A DNA stretch of 64,000 nucleotides from Deinococcus aetherius (GTDB lineage: Bacteria > Deinococcota > Deinococci > Deinococcales > Deinococcaceae), in the NCBI RefSeq assembly GCF_025997855.1, contig NZ_AP026561.1, positions 186,001 through 250,000 of the forward strand, given 5' to 3'. Position numbers and translations under genes: made by a program. Positions 9,620-19,826 of this stretch are shown here, piece after piece. The notes below the pieces were generated by a model. It worked only from the letters and a program-made list of their open reading frames with translations. It ran no database searches and was not told the origin of the DNA. Position 1 is the first letter of the stretch. Each line of letters opens with the position of its first letter.

Positions 9620-10756
9620 ATGACCGACCCCCCCCGCACCCTGCGCGGCCTCCTCGTCCTTCCCGGGGGGGTCACTCCGGGTGAGGTTACCTTCGGTCGG
9701 CGGATAGAGGGCGTCACGCCGGACGCCGCTCCCAGTGGCGAACACTTGATCCTCCCCGGCTTCATCGACACTCACGTCCATGGCGGCGCGGGCGGGGACA
9801 CAATGGACGGCGCGGGGGGGGTGCGGACCCTCGCCCGCTTTCACGCCCGGCACGGCACGACCACGCTGCTCCCCACGACGATCACGAACCGGTGGGAGAA
9901 CGTGCTCGCGGCGCTGGCGGGCGTCCGGGAAGTGATGGAGGCGGGAGGCGTGGGGGGTGGAGCAGACGTGATCGGCGCGCACCTGGAAGGCCCGTTCATC
10001 AGCCCGGGGCGGCTCGGCGCGCAGCCGCCGAACGCGGTGGACCCCACGCCGGACCTCGTGGCGGAGGTCTTGGAGACGGGGGTCGTCCGGGCCGTGACCC
10101 TGGCGCCTGAGCTGTCCGGCGCCACAGAGGCAGGCATGGCCTTCGCGCAGGCAGGGGTACGGGTCGGCATCGGGCACACCCGGGCGGACGCGGAGACCGT
10201 CACCGCCTTCCTGAATGCCCTCTCCGAAATGGGCGCCCACACCTGCGCCACCCACCTCTTCAACGCGATGGGGGGAATCGAGGGCCGCACCCCCGGTCCC
10301 CCCGGTGCCCTGCTCGCCGACCCTCACGCCTTCATCGAGGTCATCCTCGACGGCATCCACGTCCACCGGACGGGCTTTCTCCTCGCCCGCGCCGCCGCCC
10401 CGGGCCGCGTGCTCTTGATCACGGACGCGATGCGTGCGGCGGGGCTGGGAGACGGGGAGAGCGAGCTGGGTGGGCAGCCCGTCACCGTGCTGGACGGGAA
10501 GGCGACGCTCGCGGACGGCACCATCGCCGGGAGTCTGCTCACGCTGGCCACGGCCCTGCGAAACGCGGTGCGGGCGGGCATTCCCCTCCCCGAGGTGAGC
10601 GCCATGCTGAGTGAGACCCCCGCCCGCTCCCTGGGTCTTTCGGACCGTGGCCGCCTGAAACCCGGTTTGCGGGCCGACCTCACCGTCCTCGACGCCGACC
10701 TCAACGTCATTCAGGTGTACGTCGCCGGAGCCCCGGTGCTGGAGGACCACCCATGA
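9620..10756 (+). CDS. nagA: N-acetylglucosamine-6-phosphate deacetylase
   Basis: 378 aa amidohydrolase. It removes acetate from GlcNAc-6-phosphate, giving glucosamine-6-phosphate for glycolysis or wall synthesis. Seen: the metal motif H52-x-H54 in GFIDTHVHGG, the metal-binding Glu123 in HLEGPF, His186 in GHTRAD, His212 in ATHLFNAMGG, substrate His247 in DGIHVH, and catalytic Asp269 in ITDAM. Length and motif spacing are normal for NagA. It overlaps the next gene by ATGA, so the two are translationally coupled. The broken EIIC lies just upstream. Confidence 0.95.
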   Translation: MTDPPRTLRGLLVLPGGVTPGEVTFGRRIEGVTPDAAPSGEHLILPGFIDTHVHGGAGGDTMDGAGGVRTLARFHARHGTTTLLPTTITNRWENVLAALAGVREVMEAGGVGGGADVIGAHLEGPFISPGRLGAQPPNAVDPTPDLVAEVLETGVVRAVTLAPELSGATEAGMAFAQAGVRVGIGHTRADAETVTAFLNALSEMGAHTCATHLFNAMGGIEGRTPGPPGALLADPHAFIEVILDGIHVHRTGFLLARAAAPGRVLLITDAMRAAGLGDGESELGGQPVTVLDGKATLADGTIAGSLLTLATALRNAVRAGIPLPEVSAMLSETPARSLGLSDRGRLKPGLRADLTVLDADLNVIQVYVAGAPVLEDHP

Positions 10757-11784
10757 CCACCCCCGACCCCCTGATGCTGCAAGAAGCCCGCGAGGCCCCG
10801 CAGGTCGTCACCCGGCAAATGCGCGAGAACGCGGCGGCCTGCCGGGACCTGGCCGCCGCCCTGCGCGAGCGCCGCCCCCCCTACGCCGTCACGGTCGCGC
10901 GGGGCAGCAGCGACCACGCCTGCACGGTGCTCAAGTACGCGCTCGAAACGCACCTCTCGCTCCCGGTCGCCAGCCTGGGGCCCAGCGTCCACACCCTGTA
11001 CGGGGCGCGGCTCGACCTGCGCGGCGCGGTGGTGATCGCCGTGTCGCAGTCGGGGGCGAGTCCCGACGTGGTGGAGAACGTCCGCATGGCCCGGGAGGGA
11101 GGCGCGACCACCGTCGCCCTCGTGAACGTGGAAGGCAGCGACCTCGCCCGCGAGGCGGAGTTCGTGCTCCCGCTGCGCTGCGGGGAGGAACGGGCGGTGG
11201 CCGCCACCAAGAGCTACCTCGCCAGCCTGACCGCCGCCCTCCCCGTGATCGCCGACCTCACTGGGGACGGGGGGCTGACCCGCGCGCTGGAAGCCCTGCC
11301 GGACGCCCTGGAACGCACGCTCACGTTGGAAGAGCAGGCCCGCGACCTGGCCGAGCGGTACCGTTTCGCGGACAACCTGCTGCTTCTCGCGCGGGGGCTG
11401 CACTTCGGGGTGGGGCAGGAGGCGGCCCTCAAGCTCAAGGAGACGTGCGGGATTCACGCGGAGGCGTACTCGGCGGCCGAGTTCAGCCACGGCCCCAAGA
11501 GGCTCCTCGCCGAGGGGGTGCCGCTGCTGGGCTTCACCTCCGCCGACGCCGCCGGGGAGGTGACCGCCCGCGCCTATGCCGACCTGCTGGGCAGCGGGGC
11601 AGACCTGCGGACCCTGGGTCCCGCGCCGGGAGGTACCCTCACCACACCGCAGACCGGCCACGCCCTCACCGATCCCGTGCCCAGCGCGCTCGCCTTCTAC
11701 CTCTTCGCCGGCCATCTCGCCCTGCACCGGGGGCTGGACCCCGACGCGCCGCCTCTCCTCAGCAAGGTGACGCGGACGCGCTGA
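10753..11784 (+). CDS. SIS-domain glucosamine-6-phosphate deaminase (NagB-II type)
   Basis: 343 aa with two sugar-isomerase (SIS) domains, equivalent to the isomerase half of GlmS without the glutaminase domain. The phosphate-binding loop VARGSSDHA starts domain 1, VIAVSQSGASPDVV follows, and domain 2 has LLLARGLHFGVGQEAALKLKE and the ATKSY segment. In this family such proteins convert glucosamine-6-phosphate to fructose-6-phosphate and ammonia, completing the NagA pathway; the coupling with nagA supports this. AgaS-like isomerase/deaminase on galactosamine phosphate is the alternative. Confidence 0.85.
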   Translation: MTTPDPLMLQEAREAPQVVTRQMRENAAACRDLAAALRERRPPYAVTVARGSSDHACTVLKYALETHLSLPVASLGPSVHTLYGARLDLRGAVVIAVSQSGASPDVVENVRMAREGGATTVALVNVEGSDLAREAEFVLPLRCGEERAVAATKSYLASLTAALPVIADLTGDGGLTRALEALPDALERTLTLEEQARDLAERYRFADNLLLLARGLHFGVGQEAALKLKETCGIHAEAYSAAEFSHGPKRLLAEGVPLLGFTSADAAGEVTARAYADLLGSGADLRTLGPAPGGTLTTPQTGHALTDPVPSALAFYLFAGHLALHRGLDPDAPPLLSKVTRTR

Positions 11785-12209
11785 GCCCGGAGCGGCAACC
11801 CTGGGCCCGGACACGTTCATGAAGAATGTGTCCACCACTACCCTTTCCTCCCACCGACACCCAGAAATAGGCCCTTTATCTTTCAACATCGAATCAAGGC
11901 GCGTGGGTTGTGATGAGGTTGTGAGACTCAAGGACGTACCGTCTCCCTGTCGGTACTGACGGCGGGGGCAGTTCTTCGTGAAGCCACCTCGAGGTGCTGA
12001 TGTCCTCGGGGAGGTGGCCGCCGTGTCCCCTTCGAGCTTTCCAGTCACCCCCGGACGGCGCGAGGAGGCGCCGGGCGCACCGCCTGCGCCGCTTCCCCTG
12101 TCCGGAGCGCCAAACGCATGTCGACCACGGCCCCGCGCCCCTGGTCGCCGGGATCGTCCACCGCCCTCTCTCCGCCACCGCGCGTGGCGCCCCCTCCAGG
12201 AGTAGACGT
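11785..12209 (+). other. Intergenic region before the chemosensory operon
   Basis: 425 bases without a credible gene. A small inverted repeat GTACCG/CGGTAC lies at about 11936-11956, and a GCCAC-CGCGC-GTGGC hairpin lies about 20 bases before the first chemosensory gene. No clear -35/-10 pair was found. The promoter of the operon is presumably here. Confidence 0.4.
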
Positions 12210-12572
12210 ATGGCAAAGATTCTCGTCGCCGATGATTCCTCCGCCGATCTCGCCCTGATGGAGAGCATTCTCCGGTCCGGGGACCATCAGGTCATCACCG
12301 TGAACGACCCCACCCAGGTGGAGGCCCGGGTGGCGACCGAGCGCCCCGATCTGGTGATGCTCGACGTCGTGATGCCCGTGCAAAACGGCTACGAGGTGCT
12401 GCGGGCCCTGCGCAGGAACACCCAGACCCAGGGGATCAAGGTCGTGCTCGTGTCGAGCAAGGGCAACGACACCGACGTGCGCTGGGGGCTGCGCCAGGGG
12501 GCGAGCGAGTACGTGACCAAGCCCTACACGCCCGCGCAGATTCTCGACTCCGTGCGCCGCGTGGTGGGCTGA
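12210..12572 (+). CDS. Single-domain response regulator (PilG/PilH/CheY-like)
   Basis: 120 aa receiver domain only. The acidic pair Asp8-Asp9, phospho-acceptor Asp52 (VMLDVVMPVQNG), the Ser/Thr switch in VLVSSKG and Lys in VTKPYTP are all present, so it should be phosphorylatable. AGGAG precedes the ATG. It is the first gene of a seven-gene chemosensory operon; its position matches pilG/pilH before pilI in Pil-Chp systems. It has no output domain, so it probably acts by binding a motor or an output protein. Confidence 0.92.
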   Translation: MAKILVADDSSADLALMESILRSGDHQVITVNDPTQVEARVATERPDLVMLDVVMPVQNGYEVLRALRRNTQTQGIKVVLVSSKGNDTDVRWGLRQGASEYVTKPYTPAQILDSVRRVVG

Positions 12573-12580
12573 GGCTCGCC

Positions 12581-12994
12581 GTGCAAGGGCGCCGGGTCCT
12601 GCTGTTTCGCCTGGGAGAGCGGGTGCTCGCCGTGCCCGCCGCCGAGAGCCGCGAGGCCTTCGAGCCGGGGCGGGTCGCCGCGCTGCCCCTGGACCGCCGG
12701 GTCCTGCTGGGGCTCTGCGCGGTGCAGGGCCGCCCGGTCCCACTCGTCAACCTCGCCGGCCTGCTCGGCGAGCCCGGGCCACCCGCCGGGCTGGCCCTGC
12801 TCGTCGAGACGGGAGGACAGCCCCTCGCCTTCCCCGTGGAGACCGTCCTGGGCTTCGAGACGCTGGCCGCCCCCACCTTCGCCCCCCAGGACCTGCTCGC
12901 CGAGGCCGCCACGGCCGACGCGGGAAGCGTCCACCACCTCGACCTGCCCGCGCTCGTGCAGACCGTGCAGGCGCAACTCACCGCCGCCCTGTAG
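12581..12994 (+). CDS. CheW-like coupling protein
   Basis: 137 aa with a CheW fold pattern: VLLFRLGERVLAVPAAESREAFEP, VLLGLCAVQGRPVPLVNLAGLLG, then LALLVETGGQPLAFPVETVLGF. CheW links the receptor to the CheA kinase. The GTG start lies 8 bases after the receiver stop. It is slightly shorter than typical CheW (~150-160), and the sequence is divergent, but the context between receiver and MCP leaves little doubt. Confidence 0.85.
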   Translation: MQGRRVLLFRLGERVLAVPAAESREAFEPGRVAALPLDRRVLLGLCAVQGRPVPLVNLAGLLGEPGPPAGLALLVETGGQPLAFPVETVLGFETLAAPTFAPQDLLAEAATADAGSVHHLDLPALVQTVQAQLTAAL

Positions 12995-13030
12995 GGCCCT
13001 TCCCCGCCCCCCCGCCCCAAGGAGCACCGT

Positions 13031-14332
13031 ATGCAGAGTCCAGCCGATCCGCCCAGACCCCCCGCCCACCCGGCGCGCGGACCCCGCGCCGTCCCCCCCC
13101 TCGCCCGGCTGGTCCTGGGCGCCCTCCTGGCCGCAGGGTCGGGCTTCGCGGGGGCGGCGTCCACGGGCACGCCCATCAAGATCGGGATGAGCGCCGCCTT
13201 CACCGGCTCCTCGGCGGGGCTGGGGATCGAGTACTACCGGGGGGCCAAGGCGTACTTCGACGAGGTGAACGCCCGGGGGGGCATCGGGGGCCGCCGACTG
13301 GAACTCGTGGCGCTCGACGACGGTTACCAGCCGGACCGCACGGTGGCGAACACCGTCCGGCTGGTCGGGCAGGAGCGGGTCTTTGCCCTCTTCAACTACG
13401 TGGGCACGCCCACGCTGACGGCGGCCCTGCCGGTACTGAAGTCCTTCGACGCCCAGGGCGTCAGTCTGGTCGGCAACCTGACGGGCGCGCAGATTCAGCG
13501 CAACGTGCCCTACAGCACGAACGTCTTCAACATCCGCGCCTCCTACGCGCAAGAGATGGAGGCGCAGGTCGAGCAGCTCTGGGCGGCGGGGTTCCGCAAG
13601 TTCGGCGTTTTCTACCAGCTTGACGCCTACGGGCGCAGCGGCGAGGAGGGAGTCGCCCGCGCCCTCGCGCGGCACGGCGCCCGCATCACCGCCGAGGCGA
13701 CCTACCGGCGCGGCGTCACGGCGGACGCTGACATGGGCCCTGCGATGACCCACCTGCGGGAGGCCGGGGTGGAGGTCGTCCTCAGCGCCACGACCTACGA
13801 GGCGGGCAGCGCCTTCATCCGAGCGACCCGCGACGCCGGGTGGAACGTGCCGATCACCAACCTCTCGGGCGTGAGCGCGGACAACCTGCTCGGCCTGCTT
13901 CAGGCGGCCGGGCGCAAGACCGGGCGCGACTACACCCGGGGCCTGCTGAACACCCAGGTCGTTCCGTCCTACAACGACGCCCGGTTCCCGGCGGTCGGCG
14001 AGTACCGGAGATTGATCGAAAAGTGGAAACCCACCCTCCCGGCGGGGGTCCAGAACTCGACCTACCGGCCCGTTGCCTACAGCTTCCTGGGGCTGGAGGG
14101 CTTTCTCAACGCCAAGGTCATCGTCGAGGGAATGCGTCGGAGCGGGCCCACCCTCACCCGCCCGGGGTTTCGCAGCGCGCTGGAGCGCATGGAGGAGCTC
14201 GACCTCGGCATCGGTGAGCCGCTGACCTTCAGCCCCTCCCGGCACCAGGGCCTCAACCGCGTGTACCTGACGGCGGTGCAGGGTGGCCGCTGGGTCACCG
14301 TGAACCGCTGGCAGCTCCGCCCCGGCCAGTAA
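13031..14332 (+). CDS. Periplasmic binding protein (type I, branched-chain amino-acid/amide family)
   Basis: 433 aa with an N-terminal export signal (hydrophobic ~23-42, GAAST cleavage region). The mature part is a Peripla_BP_6 protein: [54 protein letters not shown] and later [18 protein letters not shown]. Such proteins normally deliver ligands to Liv-type ABC importers, but no permease is here. It sits between cheW and the MCP with short gaps, so it probably presents a ligand to the receptor. A leftover of a transporter is possible but less likely given the intact frame. Confidence 0.88.
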   Translation: MQSPADPPRPPAHPARGPRAVPPLARLVLGALLAAGSGFAGAASTGTPIKIGMSAAFTGSSAGLGIEYYRGAKAYFDEVNARGGIGGRRLELVALDDGYQPDRTVANTVRLVGQERVFALFNYVGTPTLTAALPVLKSFDAQGVSLVGNLTGAQIQRNVPYSTNVFNIRASYAQEMEAQVEQLWAAGFRKFGVFYQLDAYGRSGEEGVARALARHGARITAEATYRRGVTADADMGPAMTHLREAGVEVVLSATTYEAGSAFIRATRDAGWNVPITNLSGVSADNLLGLLQAAGRKTGRDYTRGLLNTQVVPSYNDARFPAVGEYRRLIEKWKPTLPAGVQNSTYRPVAYSFLGLEGFLNAKVIVEGMRRSGPTLTRPGFRSALERMEELDLGIGEPLTFSPSRHQGLNRVYLTAVQGGRWVTVNRWQLRPGQ

Positions 14333-14369
14333 GCCCCCGGCCCCCCTTCCCACTCCCCGGAGAGTCCCC

Positions 14370-16223
14370 ATGTCCAACCCCTCGACCAGCCTCGGGAACC
14401 TGAACGCCGCGCCCGAAGCCGCCGACCTCACCCCCATCTCCGCGCCGCGCCGCGTGCGCCGGGCGCTCAAGCAAAAGCGTTTTGTCAGTCTGCAACGCCG
14501 GGTCACCCTGTACCTGTCCGGGCTGATCGTCGTCCTGACCGCCACGGGCATCGTGGTGTCGGTCAACGGCCTGCGCGATTCGCTGAACACCGAGTACCGC
14601 TCCAAGGGAGAGGCGATTGCCCAGTCCCTGGTGAGCGTCACCCCCAACTACCTGGCGACCGAGGACGTGAGCCAGCTTCAGAGCCTGATCGACAACTACG
14701 CGCGGGTGCAGGGCGTGGCCTACGTGCTCGTGGCCGACCGCCAGGGGCGGCCCATCGCCCACACCTTCGCGCCCTTCGTGCCCGCCGGGCTGCTGGAGAC
14801 GGAAAAGGACGATCACGGTGAGCCGGGGCAGCAACGCCTGACCTACCGCGACCCGGAGACGGGCCAGACCCGGCGCGTGCTCAACATCGACACCCCGGTC
14901 TCGGGCGGTTACCTCGGCGAGGTGCTCGTCGGGATGGACCTGGGCGTGATCGCCGCCCAGCAGCGACAGGCGGCCCTGCTCCTCGCGGGGGCGCTGCTGC
15001 TGGCGGGCGCGCTGGCCCTGGCGGGCGGTGTGATCTTCAGCCGCCGCCTGGTGCGCCCGGTGCAGCGCCTCGCGGCGGTCTCGGAGCGGGTGGCCCAGGG
15101 CGACCTCAGCGAGCGGTCGAACGTGCGCTCGAACGACGAGATCGGCCTGCTCGCCCAGTCCTTCGACCAGGCTATCGAGCAGCTCCAGCAGAACGAACTG
15201 GGGGCCCAGCGCGAGCGCGACGAGGCCCTGCGGCTCCAGCAGAACATCGGCGACTTCCTCGACGTGACGATGGACATCGCCGACGGCGACCTCACCCGGC
15301 GCGGGCGCGTCACCGAGGACGTGCTGGGCAACGTGGTGGACTCGATCAACCTGATGGTCGAGGAGCTGGGGACCGTGCTGCAAAGCGTCCAGGCCGCCTC
15401 CCAATCGGTGAGCGGCGGCGCCCAGGCGATGCTCGGCACCACCGGCGAGATCGTGCAGGGCAGCGAGGCGACCGCGGGCGAGGCCCAGCGGGTGCGTGAC
15501 CAGGTGCAGGAGGTGACGGCCGCGATCCGCCGCATGGCCGAGATCGCCGCCGCGAGCGCGACCGCCGCCGGGCAGGCGCTGAGCGCCTCGGTGCAGGGGC
15601 AGGAGGCCGTGAAGGACACCCTGGGCGGGATGCAAAACGTCCGGCGCGAGGTGCAGGACATCTCCAAGCGCGTCAAGTCCCTGGGTGACCGCTCGCTGGA
15701 GATTCAGGAGATCGTGGATACTATCACCCGCCTCTCCTCGCAGACGAACCTCCTCGCGCTGAACGCGGCCATCGAGGCGGCGGGCGCGGGCGAGGCCGGG
15801 AGCCGCTTCGCCATCGTCGCCGACGAGGTGCGCAAGCTCGCCGAGAACAGCGCCCAGGCCACGGGCCGCATCGCCACCCTGATCAAGACGGTGCAGGGCG
15901 AGATCCAGGAGGTGGTCGCCTCGGTGGAGGACGGCACCCGCGAGGTGGAGTCGGGCTACCGGGTCGCCACGACCGCCGGTGAGAGGCTCCAGGAACTCGG
16001 CGCCCTCGCCCAGCAGTCGGCCCAGCTCGCCGAGAGCATCAGCGCGGCCACGACCGAGCAGGTGCGCGGGGTGGAGCAGGTGGGCCAGGCGGTCGGTGAG
16101 ATCGCCCAGATCGCCGAGCGGTCGAGCGCGTCCGTGCAGCGGGGCCGCCAGGCCGCCGAGGAGCTTCAGGAACTCGCCGGGCAGCTGGGCGGCAGCCTGG
16201 AACGCTTCCGGCTCCCCGGTTAG
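14370..16223 (+). CDS. Methyl-accepting chemotaxis protein (PilJ-like)
   Basis: 617 aa. TM1 is ~46-65, an extracytoplasmic sensor region is ~66-198, and TM2 is ~200-224. Next come HAMP ([22 protein letters not shown]) and a second HAMP-like module ([21 protein letters not shown]). The signalling tip holds [20 protein letters not shown] and [20 protein letters not shown]. The tandem HAMP is typical of PilJ receptors. The sensor region is short and could bind the neighbouring periplasmic protein. It passes signals to CheA through CheW. No CheR or CheB gene is visible, so adaptation may use enzymes encoded elsewhere. Confidence 0.93.
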   Translation: MSNPSTSLGNLNAAPEAADLTPISAPRRVRRALKQKRFVSLQRRVTLYLSGLIVVLTATGIVVSVNGLRDSLNTEYRSKGEAIAQSLVSVTPNYLATEDVSQLQSLIDNYARVQGVAYVLVADRQGRPIAHTFAPFVPAGLLETEKDDHGEPGQQRLTYRDPETGQTRRVLNIDTPVSGGYLGEVLVGMDLGVIAAQQRQAALLLAGALLLAGALALAGGVIFSRRLVRPVQRLAAVSERVAQGDLSERSNVRSNDEIGLLAQSFDQAIEQLQQNELGAQRERDEALRLQQNIGDFLDVTMDIADGDLTRRGRVTEDVLGNVVDSINLMVEELGTVLQSVQAASQSVSGGAQAMLGTTGEIVQGSEATAGEAQRVRDQVQEVTAAIRRMAEIAAASATAAGQALSASVQGQEAVKDTLGGMQNVRREVQDISKRVKSLGDRSLEIQEIVDTITRLSSQTNLLALNAAIEAAGAGEAGSRFAIVADEVRKLAENSAQATGRIATLIKTVQGEIQEVVASVEDGTREVESGYRVATTAGERLQELGALAQQSAQLAESISAATTEQVRGVEQVGQAVGEIAQIAERSSASVQRGRQAAEELQELAGQLGGSLERFRLPG

Positions 16224-16234
16224 GAGGGGTGAGG

Positions 16235-18982
16235 ATGACCGCGCACTCCGCCGACCTGCTGGGCGCCTACCTGCTCGAAAGCTGGCAGAACCTGACCCAG
16301 CTCGAAGCCTGCCTTGCCGAGCTGCGGGCCGGGCACGACCCCGGGGCCGTGGACGCCCTCGTCGTGCTCTACCACCGGATGCGGGGCAGCGCGGCCCTCT
16401 ACGGCTTCCCGCAGATGTCGAGCCTCGCCGCCCTGGGTGAGCGGCTCCTCGAATCCCGCCCGGAGTTGCCCGAGGAGCTGAGGCAACAACTCCTGGGCGT
16501 GCTGCACAGCGTGACGGTCTGTCTGCGCAGTGCACTGGAGGGGGTGGCAAGCGGCCAGGGCGAGGGCGAGGTGGGGCTCACCTTCGCGGGAATCGGGGGC
16601 ACCCGGCGGCTGCAAGACCTCCTCGCCGCCCGGCCCACTGCCTTCCGCGCCCCGTCGGCTCCCGAGAGGGCCAAGACTCCGGAGGTTCCAGGCACCCCTG
16701 CCGGTCTGGAGGCGAAGCTCCGCGCCTTCCGCGAGGGGCAGAGCGACCTGTGGGGGTACTTCGCCCCCGAGGTCCGTGAGCATCTGGACGCCCTGCGCAC
16801 CGGGCTGGAGGCGGGCGAGTCGGGCGACGTGACCGAGATGTTCCGCGCCGCCCACACGGTCAAGGGCAGCGCCTACATGGTGGGCTTCGAGGTGCTGGGC
16901 GACTTCGGGCACGGCCTGGAGAACCTGCTCTCGGCGGTGCGCGACGGCGAGCGGACCCTCGACGCCCCGGCGCGGCAGGCCCTCCTGGAGGCCACCTCCG
17001 TGGTCGAGCGGCTGCTGCGCGCGGCGGAGGGCGAGCCCGACGACCTGGCGCCCGTCCTCGCGCGGCTGAGTCGGCGGCTGACCGCGCTCGTGGACGGGGA
17101 GGTCCCCGAGCCCGAGGCCCCGGCCCCCCAGGCCCCCGGGCCCGAGGCGCCGCGCCCGGCGAGCCCCGAGCGCCGCGAGAGCGTCCGGGTCGATCCCCGC
17201 CGCCTCGACGCCCTGATGGACCTCGTGGGCGAACTCGTGGTGTCGCGCGCCCGGCTGGGGCAGACCCTCTCCCAGCTTGCCGGTCTGACGCAGGCGATGA
17301 CGGACAGCCACGCGCGGGTCGGTCGGGCGGTGCGCGACTTCGAGGAGAGGTACCTCAACCCCGACATGGTGCGGGTGGGCGAGGGCACCGCGACCTCGCG
17401 GGCGAGCGTGGGCGAGCTGTTCGACGAGCTGGAGTTCGACACGTACAACGACCTCAACGTCCTCGCGCGGGCGGTCACCGAACTCGCCGCCGACTTCGGG
17501 GAGGTGCGCTCCAGCTTCGGGACCGGGCTTTCGGGTCTGCGCGACGAGAACGAGCGGCTGGGCAAGCTGCTGCGGCGGCTGCGCCAGGAGGTCGCCCGCA
17601 CGAGCCGGGTGCCCTTCGGGCAGGTCACGACCCGGTTGCGCCGCTGGGCCCGGGGCCGCGCCGAACCGCTGAACCTGATCACCGAGGGCGAGCGGGTGGA
17701 GGTCGAGGCGGGGGTGCTCCAGGGCCTCGCCGACCCGCTGCTCCACCTCGTGACGAACGCCGCCCACCACGGTCTCGAACCCGGGGGGGAGCGGGTGCGG
17801 GCGGGCAAACCCCCGGTGGGCACCATCCGCGTCCGCGCCGTGGCGCGCGGCCACCACCTCGACGTGGAGGTCAGCGACGACGGGCGGGGCATCGACGTGG
17901 CGGCGGTGCGCGAGCGGGCCCTGGCGCGCGGGCTGCGCTCGGCGGCCGAACTGGCGGCCATGACGGACGAGGCCGCCCTGCACCTGATCCTGCTCCCCGG
18001 CCTCTCGACCGCCCGCGAGGTGACGGCGGAGGCGGGGCGCGGGGTGGGCATGGACGTGGTGGCGAGCAACGTCCGCCGCCTGGGCGGGGAACTCCTGATC
18101 CGCAGCCGCCCGGGCGAGGGGACCACCTTCACCCTGCGGGTGCCGCTCACCGTGCGCGTGGCGGAGATCGTGCTCGCCCGGGTGGGGCGGCAGACGGTGG
18201 CGTTCGCCACCAACAGCGTCGCCGCCCTGCGCGAGGTGGACCCGGGCGAGGTGCTGGGGACCCCGGCGGGCGAGGCGGTCGAGCACGAGGGGCGGCGGGT
18301 GCCCCTGCACCCCCTGCGTCCCCTGTGGGGGCTGCCGGAGTCGGGCGCGCGTGGCCCCCGCCGCGTGGCGGTGCTGCACACGGCCTCGGGGCTCACGGCG
18401 GCCGAGGTGGACGAGTTCCTGGACATCGAGGAGGTGTCGCTGCGCCCGCTGGAGCCGTTGCTCGCCAGCCTGCCCTTCCTGGCGGGGGCCACGGTGACGA
18501 GCGGCGGCGAGGTCGTGCCGCTCCTCGACCCGGGGGGCCTGGAACGTCTCGCCGGGCAGCCCCGGCTGTGGGCGCCCCGGCTGGACACGCGGGGGACCCG
18601 CCAGCAGGCCCGGTTGCTCCTCGTGGACGACTCGGTGAGCGTGCGCCGGGTGGTGGGGCGGATGCTCGAACGCGGCGGCTACCGGGTCGTGACGGCCGCC
18701 GACGGTCAGGCGGCGCTGGAAGTGCTCGGGCAGGACGCGGCCTTCGACCTCATTCTCAGCGACCTGGAGATGCCCCGCATGAACGGTTACGAACTGATCG
18801 AGGCCCTGCGGTCCCGCGTGAGCACCGCCTCAACCCCCGTCGTGGTGATGACGACCCGCGCGGGCGAGAAACACCAGCGCCTGGCCTTCGCGCTGGGCGC
18901 CACCGACTACTTCAGCAAGCCCGTGGACGAGACTCTGCTCCTGCGGCGGCTGGGCCAACTGTGTGCCGGGGGTGCGGCGTGA
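16235..18982 (+). CDS. CheA-type hybrid histidine kinase with two HPt domains and a receiver (ChpA-like)
   Basis: 915 aa. The HPt 1 phospho-His is His47 (YHRMRGSA), and the HPt 2 phospho-His is His207 (AAHTVKGSAYMVGF). A Pro/Ala linker (~290-310) is followed by dimerisation helices with VDPRRLDALMDLVGELVVSR, the ATPase with HLVTNAAHHGLEP and DDGRGIDV, a CheW-like domain (~640-770), and a C-terminal receiver with LILSDLEMPRMNG. The ATG at 16235 is chosen because AGGAGG lies 7 bases upstream; a GTG at 16229 is too close to that site. Two HPt domains plus a receiver resemble ChpA rather than classic CheA. Confidence 0.93.
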   Translation: MTAHSADLLGAYLLESWQNLTQLEACLAELRAGHDPGAVDALVVLYHRMRGSAALYGFPQMSSLAALGERLLESRPELPEELRQQLLGVLHSVTVCLRSALEGVASGQGEGEVGLTFAGIGGTRRLQDLLAARPTAFRAPSAPERAKTPEVPGTPAGLEAKLRAFREGQSDLWGYFAPEVREHLDALRTGLEAGESGDVTEMFRAAHTVKGSAYMVGFEVLGDFGHGLENLLSAVRDGERTLDAPARQALLEATSVVERLLRAAEGEPDDLAPVLARLSRRLTALVDGEVPEPEAPAPQAPGPEAPRPASPERRESVRVDPRRLDALMDLVGELVVSRARLGQTLSQLAGLTQAMTDSHARVGRAVRDFEERYLNPDMVRVGEGTATSRASVGELFDELEFDTYNDLNVLARAVTELAADFGEVRSSFGTGLSGLRDENERLGKLLRRLRQEVARTSRVPFGQVTTRLRRWARGRAEPLNLITEGERVEVEAGVLQGLADPLLHLVTNAAHHGLEPGGERVRAGKPPVGTIRVRAVARGHHLDVEVSDDGRGIDVAAVRERALARGLRSAAELAAMTDEAALHLILLPGLSTAREVTAEAGRGVGMDVVASNVRRLGGELLIRSRPGEGTTFTLRVPLTVRVAEIVLARVGRQTVAFATNSVAALREVDPGEVLGTPAGEAVEHEGRRVPLHPLRPLWGLPESGARGPRRVAVLHTASGLTAAEVDEFLDIEEVSLRPLEPLLASLPFLAGATVTSGGEVVPLLDPGGLERLAGQPRLWAPRLDTRGTRQQARLLLVDDSVSVRRVVGRMLERGGYRVVTAADGQAALEVLGQDAAFDLILSDLEMPRMNGYELIEALRSRVSTASTPVVVMTTRAGEKHQRLAFALGATDYFSKPVDETLLLRRLGQLCAGGAA

Positions 18983-19803
18983 ATCCCTCCCGCAGCGTGC
19001 TGTTCGTGATGGGCAGCTTCGCGCGCGGGCGGGCGCACGCCCTGCTGGGCAGCGGTCGCGGCCTCGACGCGAGCTTCGCCGAGGGGGCGCTGTACGCCCT
19101 CACCCGCCTGGAACGGATCGTGCCCGACCTGATCGTGTGCGACGAGACCCTGGCCGACATGGGCGGCGAGGACTTCTTCGAGATCGTCCGCAACGATCCC
19201 GCCACCGCGCGCTGCCCCTTCCTCCTGATCGCGCGGGAGAAGCCCGCCCGCCTCGTGGGCCCCCTCGACCTGTGGCACGCCCCGGGGCTCTCGCCTCAGG
19301 AGCTGATCGGCGTGGTGCTGGAGCATCTGGAACGGCTGGGCACCCGTCCCCCCGAGGTCCCCGGGGAGGGCGAGAATTCCTTCAGCGACGACCTTCTGCT
19401 CGACGACGCGCAAGACGGGGGCCCCACGCCCGACGAGGCCCTGGACGAGGGCGGCGCCGGGCTCCATGGCACGCTGGAACTGATCGGCCTCTTCGACCTG
19501 CTGACCTTCCTCAACCAGATGCGCAAGAGCGGGCAGCTCCTCGTGCAGTTTGGCGAGGTCGTGGCGCAGTTCGTCCTCGACGGCGGGGAGGTCGTCTCGG
19601 CCGAGTACGGCGTCCTGAGCGGCGAGGCGGCCTTTTCCCGCACCTTCGCGATGACGGAGGCGACTCCCGGGGCCCCCTTCACCTTCCATCCCCTGCGGCA
19701 AAGCGAGGTCCGGGGCCTGCCCCACACCATCACCACTCCCACCCAGCACCTGATGCTGGAGGCCACCGTGCAGCTCGACCACACGCGGGCCGCCCACGGC
19801 TGA
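18979..19803 (+). CDS. Pseudo-receiver plus PATAN (DUF4388) protein
   Basis: 274 aa. The N-terminal ~110 residues follow a receiver fold with Asp55 in LIVCDETLADMGGEDFF, but the acidic pair is replaced (FVMGSF), so phosphorylation is doubtful. The C-terminal half is a PATAN/DUF4388 domain: HGTLELIGLFDLLTFLNQ, MRKSGQLLVQFG, FVLDGGEVVSAEYGVLSGEAAF. PATAN proteins (PatA, PixG) accompany CheA systems that steer type IV pili in cyanobacteria. The GTG start overlaps the CheA stop (GTGA), so translation is coupled. It is probably an output protein. Confidence 0.8.
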   Translation: MNPSRSVLFVMGSFARGRAHALLGSGRGLDASFAEGALYALTRLERIVPDLIVCDETLADMGGEDFFEIVRNDPATARCPFLLIAREKPARLVGPLDLWHAPGLSPQELIGVVLEHLERLGTRPPEVPGEGENSFSDDLLLDDAQDGGPTPDEALDEGGAGLHGTLELIGLFDLLTFLNQMRKSGQLLVQFGEVVAQFVLDGGEVVSAEYGVLSGEAAFSRTFAMTEATPGAPFTFHPLRQSEVRGLPHTITTPTQHLMLEATVQLDHTRAAHG

Positions 19804-19826
19804 CCCCCCCCTTTCCAAGGAGCCCC

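Noticed and set aside
10711..12268. Minus-strand frames covering 11785-12268
   Set aside because: They continue antisense into the SIS-domain or receiver genes, show no ribosome site and have biased Arg/Gly composition.
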